Shown: positions 56,413-64,000 of the stretch, in pieces
Numbering within the stretch: the first letter of the stretch is position 1
Layout of the letters: each line of letters begins with the position of its first letter
Origin: Hyposmocoma kahamanoa
Lineage: Eukaryota; Arthropoda; Insecta; Lepidoptera; Cosmopterigidae
Direction of reading: 5' to 3'
Assembly: GCF_003589595.1 (NCBI RefSeq)
Contig: NW_020654810.1
Span: 11,112,418 to 11,176,417 of the forward strand
DNA: 64,000 nucleotides
Made by a program: the position numbers and the translations under genes
The notes under the pieces: generated by a model
Seen by the model: the letters and a program-made list of their open reading frames with translations, nothing else
Told to the model about the DNA's origin: nothing
Databases searched by the model: none

Positions 56413-56889
56413 GTTCCAAGACTTACGTGGTAAGAAGATACGTAATTTACGAGGCTTGAACTTAAGGTACTGAAGGATATTCGTGATCCTTTCTTTACTG
56501 AATCATATTCCTGATTCGGGAAGTCTGGATGTTGAGGTATGAGAATCAACCCCAGTACGGGTCTACACCCGAGCTAGTAAATGTTTGATGACACCAATAG
56601 CATCGCCGAAGACAGGGAAAGAAGGCACTTAGTTTGTTGAATGTTTGCGCGAGCGGTTGGTATACAAATCCTTGTCTAAGATAAACGTAGGTGGAAAAGC
56701 TTATACGTACAGCAGTGCTTTAAGAGATTTTTTTTATGCAAATCTTCTATCTACTTTCGGCTACTGGTTTACAAGAACGTTGCTGTTTGAGTGACTCACC
56801 AAATTTACACTATGTAAGAAAGTTTCAATAATCTCAGTACAGAGTACTAAAAAACCGACCTCAAAAGTTCGTGGAGTTACATCTATTTG
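56413..56889 (+). other. Region downstream of the SPIN90 stop codon
   Basis: Probable 3' untranslated sequence, but no AATAAA occurs close to the stop. The nearest is at about 57484, beyond a repeat D copy, so the transcript end is not defined. Confidence 0.35.
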
Positions 56890-57165
56890 AAAAGTTTTAT
56901 TGGTTACCGGAAAGTGCGCGAAATCGAATTCATCCACTAGTTTGCCACCCTTAGAGATGGAACATTTAAAAAAAATTTAAATGGGACCGCTGCTGAGGTA
57001 CTATTTTTTCAACAAAAAAAGAATCATCAAAATCGGTTCACAAATTATCGCCGGAGTTATCGGCAAACATGAAAGCATGTTTTTTTTAATGTAATACATA
57101 CATTTAAAAAAAATGCGGATAAATTGAAAACCTCCGCCTTTTTTTCAAGTCGGTTAAAGGTTAAA
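56890..57165 (+). mobile_element. Repeat D copy
   Basis: Near full length: AAGTTTTATTGGTTACCGGA, AAGTGCGCGAAATCGAATTC, CACCCTTAGAGATGGAACAT, AATCATCAAAATCGGTTCAC and a final TTTTCAAGTCGGTTAAAGG. An insertion-like stretch (AACATGAAAGCATGTTTTTT) lies in the middle. Confidence 0.75.
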
Positions 57166-58020
57166 GGTTATTTTTGTAGTTAATTGTGCAGCAAGTATGT
57201 GGAAAAGAGTAGCTTTACCCTCAAAACTTTGCTATAGTAACTGTCACAATGGTATTTACAAAGCTGCGTATTTTCATAGTAGCTACATAGTGATATTTAC
57301 ATAATCTCGTAAATCCACACGTTTCTAAATCTTTGTCATCCATTTGTAGAGTTTTGCTTAAAATATACTCTTGATCTGAAATATAATGTTCGCTTTTTTG
57401 TCTGTAAATGAAGAGGAACTTGAAAATTTTAACGTTACCGTTAATTATACGCAATCTTTGTCCCCAAGAGCAAAACTTTTGCAAATAAAGTCTTTTCATG
57501 TTTTTATGTTAGAACCAATTACAAAATTGATAACCCAGAAACAAAGATCTTGTTACATGGTATTATCAATACGGAATCGGCTTGAGCCGGAAAAGGCTTT
57601 ACGGCGTTAGCCAGCAATATCTAAGCAACAGTTTGTTGAGGCATTAGATGCAGTCTTGTATGTACTTACTTAATTCTATTACAAGCCTTCAGTAACTAAG
57701 AAATCGGTATGTTAAAAGGTTTTTGTTATTATCATTTGATAATAAATAGCGCAAAACGAATCCTTAAACAATTAGTATACTTATTTAATTAAATAAATAC
57801 TAAACTGAACTTTTAAAATGGCTGTGTTAGTTAGAAATCGCAGCCACGTGTTCGATGTTTTATAATCGTGAGTGAAAATTAGATTTGGACGCATACACTT
57901 TATATATATTCTTTATATTTGGCACAACTTTAATGACAGGGAGAACGCTAGCCTATGTCTACGTAGGCTAGCGGTCTACCTCGGTCGCGAGCTCGCTTTC
58001 ATCACACAGGCCAACACCAC
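57166..58020. other. Spacer with a short hairpin
   Basis: No gene recognised. A hairpin with arms CGCTAGCCTA (57956-57965) and TAGGCTAGCG (57974-57983) lies just before the repeat A copy. Confidence 0.45.
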
Positions 58021-58024
58021 AGTC

Positions 58025-58328
58025 TTTTTTTTAAGATACCAAATGACGGGACATACAAGTTATGTGGCCTAGGCGCACTAGACTTTTGATATGTGACACG
58101 CCTGTCCATAACATTTGCAGTGCAGCTCAGACCTTCTTTAAATCGCAAAGATCTGAGGGACACTGCACAACCTGAGACACACGTTGACTCGTCTCATGTG
58201 CATGCAATTTCACCAGCACACTTACCCTTCGAAATTGGAACGCAGTAATGCTCACATTACTGCTTGGTGGCAGAAATAGGTAAGGTGGCAGTACTTCCCT
58301 GGACGATCTCTTTCACAAGGAGCTTGTG
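58025..58328 (-). mobile_element. Repeat A copy
   Basis: Minus orientation, near full length: TTGTGAAAGAGATCGTCCAG head, GCAGTAATGTGAGCATTACT, GCGTTCCAATTTCGAAGGGT, GTGAAATTGCATGCACATG, GATCTTTGCGATTTAAAGA and TTATGGACAGGCGTGTC. The 3' end is A-rich at about 58027-58040. Confidence 0.85.
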
Positions 58329-58359
58329 GCCTAGCCACATGAATTTACTAGATATAGAA

Positions 58360-58700
58360 AATGAAAGAACAAAAGGCTGTAACAAAAATACAGTGATATA
58401 AAGAGGTACAACAGTATAAAACACTCCCGAAACAGTCTTATGAACAGTCCACTTACCCCAAGAGGGCCTATATGTGAAGTTAGGGTTTTAATGAGGATAC
58501 TTCATGAGCACGTCCTCTCGCTTTAGAAGTTTTGGTGGGAGTGATGTCGGATCGAACCAAAGTAAGAATAGCGTAGTAAAGGAATTAGAGAACGATTCAA
58601 AATTTTAAAAGTAAGTGGCCACGAACCAGTTAAGAGGGTGATAAAGGGACGGCGATAAAAGTCAGCATCGTCTCAAACTCTCCAGCTACTAAAATCGTTG
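58360..58700 (+). repeat. Repeat F copy, uninterrupted
   Basis: AGCACGTCCTCTCGCTTTAG, AGAGAACGATTCAAAATTTT, GTGGCCACGAACCAG and AAAGTCAGCATCGTCTC align with 30430-31110. The point where that copy holds repeat D is intact here (about 58597-58602). Confidence 0.7.
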
Positions 58701-59977
58701 ATTTACAATCTTTTGCCATTATCCAAAGGTAATTTTAGAATTCCCCTTTCATAAAATTCCTGTGTTTACTTACAAAATACAGCCCTAAATGTCGTTTGTC
58801 GTCGTAACTTCGTTATGGAAGTCGTGTCCATTCAAAGAATTTAAAAACCGAAATATGTAATAATTTTAAAGAGCTATGCCGGACGAATACGGTGGATGAG
58901 GTCAGATCCTAACTAACTGCAATAGTTTTGACGACTTTGTAAAGATGTATGTGGAACATTATAATGGTGAAATAATTTTTCAAATACACTCCCATGAATT
59001 ATAAACTCAAAACTTTCCCGCCTGTTCTTAAAATGCGTTCTAAAATATAATTTTTTAAATTACCATAGACAATATAACAGTTCAAAAGAAAAACGTTTTT
59101 TTATACTTTAAAGTTGGCTTGTGGCAAAACCGCACGGACTTGACCAACCAATTATCGGCTGTTCCTCGAATTAACGTGCGAAAAGATATTTAAACAGTTT
59201 TGTTGTTTTTAATCCTACGATAAATAAAGTGTATGCGTTATTATGCGACTGTACTACTGTAGCTATGTGTTGGTATAGCACAAATTATGACTCTAATTTA
59301 AAGTTAGGATCTCAATACGTAGTTACGTATATCGATATATTTCTGCTCTTGCATTAACTTAAAAATAAGGCGTTTACAAATTAATGATAACATTCTTCTG
59401 AAAACACTTCGTACTATTTAGTATAGTTAAATAAATATAATTCTGCATGTGTTTACAACGTCTATCTATGCGAGTCTTTATTCTCATAAAAAATTATATT
59501 TTAAATATACGACATTCTGGTTAATATAAATAATTGCAGACGAGCAAAATTTGTTAAGGGATGTTTCAACACTTTCAACAATATGGTCTGATCCCGACTT
59601 GCATCGACTCGCATACAATTTTTAGGTCTATTGGTTTTAAATTTTATGAAAGTTAGACAGTACGTTTTACTTTGCATATATTTATGTGATGACTATAGGG
59701 TAAGGTGAAGAATTTTTTAGCAATAGAAATGAAATTATTTTGTCTTATCTAAAATTGCGTTTATTTGTTTTTTTTTTTCTAAAAAGCAAGTTCGTGGTGA
59801 CGGCCATAGTTATCTATGGTAACATCTGACACGGGACTTGTAAAGGTGCTTACAGATTTCCTCATTTTTTAACGATCGATCAAACGAGTGCATTTGTAAG
59901 CAACAGACAATCGATATCGTAGTAAACTTTATTTACTAGTAAAAAAATTGAGTAAATCTAATAGGCACCCATAAAGA
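58701..59977. other. A+T-rich spacer, nothing recognised
   Basis: No gene or shared repeat recognised. Confidence 0.45.
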
Positions 59978-60090
59978 GCCCGAAACGTTGGTTTGTCTGA
60001 AAAAAAAAACAAATATACGCAATTCGGAAAATAAATTTCATTTTCAATGTATGACAATCGCGAAAATCTAAGAACTCGATAATTTTTTAG
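59978..60090 (-). repeat. Repeat C copy, inverted
   Basis: Minus strand reads TATCGAGTTCTTAGATTTTC, GCGATTGTCATACATTG and, at the far end, CAACGTTTCGGGCTC. Confidence 0.7.
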
Positions 60091-61669
60091 CAAGTTGAGT
60101 CTGTAAATCGTGCATGTTTATATATACAATATAATTATATACGTGTCTTACTTTGCCCCAGTGTCAACGCGACATTTCCAAAACTTTACTGCTAAGTATA
60201 GGTGTGAGTGAGTTGGCAATATGTTGTCTTCGATTTTAGGAATACAATCGATTCTTCCGTATTTAGTAATAATTTCACAATTTAAAGCATTTATTCTGCA
60301 TGAAATTTTTAAACCTATAACACAAATAATTATACTGCTCTCTTTTTATGTCACTACTTTTATCAATTACGTAAACTATAACAACGGTTCTTTTCGGTGC
60401 CATTTATCACCAAGTAATTTTTTTTTAACATGCGTGTCGCGTCACTATAAGTCAATTAAAAAGTAATGCTTTAAAAAATCCATTCCAAGACCTATTATTT
60501 CATTACATGAACCTTACATTCCAATACTGTAATTGGATAATCGTCATTGGCTTAAATCCGATAAAAAAGGTGAAATATATCAGAAGAGAGAGAAGGAGAT
60601 AGAAAGGAAGAAATGAATTCGAAATCTATACGAATCAACCAATCACCCATTAATGTACAATAAAGTGCCTGATGAAATGTTTTGTATGATTTAATGTGTA
60701 TGTACCTTAGTTAAATAAAAAAAAGTATATTACGCAACTTGCATTCTATACAGTGCCTCTACCATGAGATTACACTGAGTTATCGCTAGCGACCGTGTAA
60801 AATGTTTCTAGGTATACAAAATGTTGTTTTTTCTTATGACCGCTAGGGCCGCTGTATAATTTGCCACACACATGTGACAACTCACAGTAAACTCGTGGTA
60901 GAGTCACTAGATTCGATTACTTATGATTATATGTAGCAAGTTTGTAGTTATGTATTTATAACACAGATGCAATATTTTTGCTAGTCAATACATACAATAG
61001 TAACTCATAAAGTCAAAACGTATTGCAATAATCTTAATATAGTCCTATAACATTGAAGTTTGACATATTTTTTAGAATAAAACTTACCAAATGAATATCG
61101 AAGATTGTCTATTGGAAGTTAGTTTATATTTTATGGAATTTATTTAAATCGAAATTGTATGGATAATAAGATAAATTTATTCGTAATTCGTTGTAGTTTA
61201 TCCCATGTTATTTGTTTACCATTGACCAATATTTCAGGGTGTATTTAGATTATGGTCACTAACTACTCATAATTAATTAAGCTAAAGACGATGTTGGCGA
61301 TGTCTGGTACTAAACTAATTGGAGAGGTTTAAAAACAATATCTATCTCTTTTAAAACGAAAAAGAGATTGATTTTAGACCTGTCGAAATTCATTTATGAA
61401 GACTACATAATCGCCATAGTTATATATTCATTATATTATTGAATAGGCAGCTAGATTCAAAAAAGGTTCCAAATAAGACGGTTTATATAAGCGCCTTTTA
61501 CACACGCCATTTCGTGATCTGCTCGTGTAATAGAAAAAATCTATCGGCTCTGAATAATGGCAAATAACACTTTCACATATAAAATTTAACATAACTCTGC
61601 AAGTCCAGCTCAGATTGAAGTCCGATCACAGTCGAATTTTATACCAGTATAAAACACTATAAAAAATGC
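60091..61669. other. A+T-rich spacer, nothing recognised
   Basis: An 81-codon frame at 60221-60466 starts with ATG and is hydrophobic, but its composition is what A+T-rich DNA gives by chance. Not called. Confidence 0.4.
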
Positions 61670-61995
61670 CATATAATGCGTTGCGTCATCGTTGCGACGA
61701 CGTTGCGCTGTGACGCTGCGTTGTATATAAATTTGAACGACATGCCACACGGTGCGTTGAAACGGCGCGCCACCGCAAGCAACGTAATATATTGAAATTA
61801 TAGCGTTGCGACGCCTGAGCGGTGACGCTGCGTTAATTACATAATAAGTTAAAACTGGACGCCACATGGTGCGTTGAAACGGCGCGCGACGACGAAAGGC
61901 GTACGTAAGCGGTGTTACGTTGCGACACCGCATTGGTCGTGTGGCACTCGGTGTGTTGACACAACGCACCGCACCGGCGACGCCCGTGTGACGTC
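61670..61995. repeat. CpG-rich tandem array, about 115-bp unit, three copies
   Basis: Each unit carries GTTGCGACG near its start, GTGACGCTGCGTT, then a CCACA(C/T)GGTGCGTTGAAAC and CGGCGCGC block. Copies begin near 61690, 61803 and 61919; the third is diverged (GGCACTCGGTGTGTTGACAC). The 130-codon minus-strand frame across it follows from the repeat composition and is not considered a gene. Confidence 0.75.
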
Positions 61996-63129
61996 GCTCC
62001 AAGTCATGAAATCATAAAATTATTCAAATACGAAATTTACAGTCGTATGTGTAAAGCAAAAAAGTGACTGAATGATTGACTGACATATGAACGGCTTGGC
62101 CTAGAAATACAGGTTCCACAACTTAGGCCAAAGAATACTTTCAATTTATGAAACATTGTAAGATTTGTCCAATTTCGTATATGGCTAATTTCATGAATTT
62201 TGATTTCTTTTTTCACCAAACTATTTGTGACGCAAAGTCGTATAATACGACTTTCATAAACTTATCGTATCCTATAGCTACACTATATTATTGTGGCCAA
62301 GAACGCATCCGCGTCACTATTAGCCTTCATTAAATCCCCAAAGCGTGCAAATGTTAGGGCAGGCAGGGCATGACAAGAGATGGACGATGTGAACATGTTG
62401 TTAGCTGTCATGACATGAATACGTGTTTACAGGCCAAATAAATAGATACGTACATGTCTCTCAATATATATTACATAAACTATTTTAACTTCTAACACTA
62501 AATTAGACATAGTTTTCGTCTCGTCAACTGTAAATATTACTTCCATCGTTTCAAATCGGTGCGTGTATTGGGCGCTTTACAATTTGTATATAAATCTTAA
62601 ACAGAACTATAAAAAGTACGTCTTAATGAATTTGAAGTATTTTGACCATTCGGAATTACAAATGTTTAAAGTCGTCGTTGCAAAAAATCTGTTAATATTT
62701 GATCAAAATATCTTCTACTTTGTACTTACTTATTCATTGTTATGTTATAAGAATGCTTTATGTTACTATTGTGAATTATAAAGGTTTTTTTTGCGCCTAA
62801 TGTTTGAATATAACATCTCAATATAATCAAGTTAATAAGAATCAAGTTTAAATGTTTTCAGTCTGCCTGCATTTAAATTTGCTCAAGACGCCAAATTTTC
62901 GTAGACTTTTTAAAGCAATCACTTGTTTTGTATTGTGGATATTCTTGTGCTTTATCTTATAATCATTATGCCGAGTCTGCACGCTAAAATGTAGACGTAT
63001 CCCAATTACTAAAGCTAGTGTTACACGAATAATTTCAAACATTGAGAACGCAGTATGCTACAATTGGGCCTAAGTGTCATTACTACTTGCATATTCTATT
63101 TCACCCATTCTGCCCACATGACCATAGCT
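61996..63129. other. Spacer, nothing recognised
   Basis: Contains GTGACTGAATGATTGACTGA near 62064, reminiscent of a dispersed lepidopteran repeat, but no second copy was found here. No gene. Confidence 0.4.
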
Positions 63130-63330
63130 AAACGTAATCGATATTTTTCGCGAAATTGAGTTATTAACATTCTGGGATCAGCCAACCGAGTTCTACAACC
63201 TTTTCTAAACGAATCGAAATCGGGTTTATTGTTAAACAAAATCAGCGTAATTGATATTTTTCTAGGTGACAAAAACCTTTTGGTTGCCAATATCTCGAAA
63301 GATACCGAAATTCAAATGCGTTAGTTATTA
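63130..63330. repeat. Repeat E copy
   Basis: GCGAAATTGAGTTATTAACA, AAACAAAATCAGCGTAATTG, GCCAATATCTCGAAAGATAC and CGAAATTCAAATGCGTTAGT match 23540-23760 in order. Confidence 0.65.
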
Positions 63331-63540
63331 TTCATATTATCATATAGCATCGAGTATATAACCAGAAATAGAGACGAAATGTCATGTAATTTGTTTGAAA
63401 ACTATTCTGCCAAATTATTACAATGACAATTGCCCTCCGATTCCAGCTCGAATTCGAAACAATTGACGGGTGTCGTCACAAAAATTACATCTTTAATATT
63501 TAATTACCGATGAAATGTGATTCCGTTTGTTTTGTAATTA

Positions 63541-63819
63541 GATGTTTTGCTGTTTTTCCCACAACACCGAATGGAACAGCTGTATGGATGGCCCTTATTT
63601 CGTCTCTATTTCTGGCTATGTCCTAGATGTTATATAAGTACAGATACCATAGAAGCCATGAAGTCCACTGAGATTCTTAAAGACTCCAATCCTAAGAATT
63701 ATAGCAGGATGAGAAACTGCTTAAGCTTAGACGATAAAATGGACCTTTCAAGCCGCAATGAGTGTGGAAATATTCAATATTACAAAATTCTCTATTACCG
63801 TATAATAAAAAGTACTTAA
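63541..63819 (+). CDS. Possible terminal exon, product unknown (weak)
   Basis: A polypyrimidine-rich stretch ending GTAATTAG at 63541 could be a splice acceptor. The following frame is open for about 90 codons and ends with a TAA at 63817-63819. An AATAAA overlaps the end at about 63806. The second half is polar and balanced in composition (SNPKNYSRMRNCLSLDDKM, DLSSRNECGN), unlike chance A+T-rich translations. No domain is recognised and no upstream exon was found in the window. It may equally be a chance frame. Confidence 0.2.
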   Translation, partial: DVLLFFPQHRMEQLYGWPLFRLYFWLCPRCYISTDTIEAMKSTEILKDSNPKNYSRMRNCLSLDDKMDLSSRNECGNIQYYKILYYRIIKST

Positions 63820-64000
63820 GTAACTGTATACCTAGTGTCTTTTCTTGTTATTTTCGATAATTTTATTGTTTACATATATATGTGCTGTCTATATTGGTTA
63901 CTTGCTTATTGAATGAGAATGAAGTAGAATATTCAAATTGATTAATGACATGACAGTTATCTTGCGTTCTTAAGCTCCTAAGACCCAGCAAAGTACAAAG
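63820..64000. other. A+T-rich end of window, nothing recognised
   Basis: No feature supported. Confidence 0.5.

Noticed and set aside
60221..60466. Hydrophobic 81-residue membrane protein
   Set aside because: Ile/Leu/Phe-rich translations are common by chance in A+T-rich DNA, and no other gene signal was found.
61610..62002. 130-residue Arg-rich protein on the minus strand
   Set aside because: The frame lies over a CpG-rich tandem array. Its length reflects GC content, it has no domain, and the repeat units do not keep the same frame.
1..64000. CRISPR array, rRNA gene or integrated virus
   Set aside because: No regularly spaced direct repeats, no rRNA-like sequence and no capsid, envelope or viral polymerase frame were seen. 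All reverse-transcriptase sequences belong to non-LTR-type or unclassified transposons.

Overview
The window looks like insect nuclear DNA, most likely from a moth or butterfly (Lepidoptera). It is A+T-rich and gene-poor, with short exons split by GT-AG introns. It is packed with element families I associate with lepidopteran genomes: tRNA-derived SINEs, RTE-type LINE tails ending in ATGATG-like microsatellites, CR1/Jockey-like LINE 3' ends, RNase H-bearing LINEs, mariner and many MITEs. Nothing bacterial, no CRISPR array and no credible tRNA or rRNA gene was seen.

Two host genes are supported. (1) A ten-exon plus-strand gene at 44792-56412 encodes a 611-residue SH3 protein of the NCKIPSD/SPIN90 (WISH/DIP/SPIN90) family, an Arp2/3 activator. 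All splice phases close and the whole coding sequence appears present. (2) A single-exon minus-strand gene at 40297-40707 encodes a 136-residue secreted protein of unknown function, with a TATA box, an initiator-like site and a polyadenylation signal. Two further weak candidate exons (about 10458-10611 minus, 63541-63819 plus) are flagged only.

The rest is transposable-element sediment plus A+T-rich spacer. From left to right: SINEs and short repeats (0-8 kb); a 300-bp repeat split by a SINE and a TA-flanked MITE (8.6-9.4 kb); RTE tail (12.5 kb); a LINE 3' end with a perfect 14-bp target duplication (16.9-17.35 kb); a decayed CR1-like LINE (18.9-21.6 kb); a MITE (22.2 kb); a decayed transposase-like gene on the minus strand with a mariner inserted in it (26.2-28.5 kb); a repeat inserted in a repeat (30.4-31.1 kb); a Harbinger-type MITE carrying another repeat (33.7-34.2 kb); several hairpins (36-38 kb); the secreted-protein gene; a decayed LINE (42.3-44.3 kb); then the SPIN90 gene. 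Its fifth intron (5.2 kb) holds a LINE nested in a LINE. Its introns also carry two nearly identical MITEs in opposite orientation, each with an exact 8-bp target duplication. After the gene come more dispersed repeats and a CpG-rich tandem array (61.7-62.0 kb).

The most notable points are the inverted MITE pair enclosing exons 6-8 of the SPIN90 gene, the nested insertions whose target duplications can be read base by base, a mariner whose internal deletion ends in a perfect fold-back, and a minus-strand transposase relic whose motif order loosely recalls the RAG1/Transib core.
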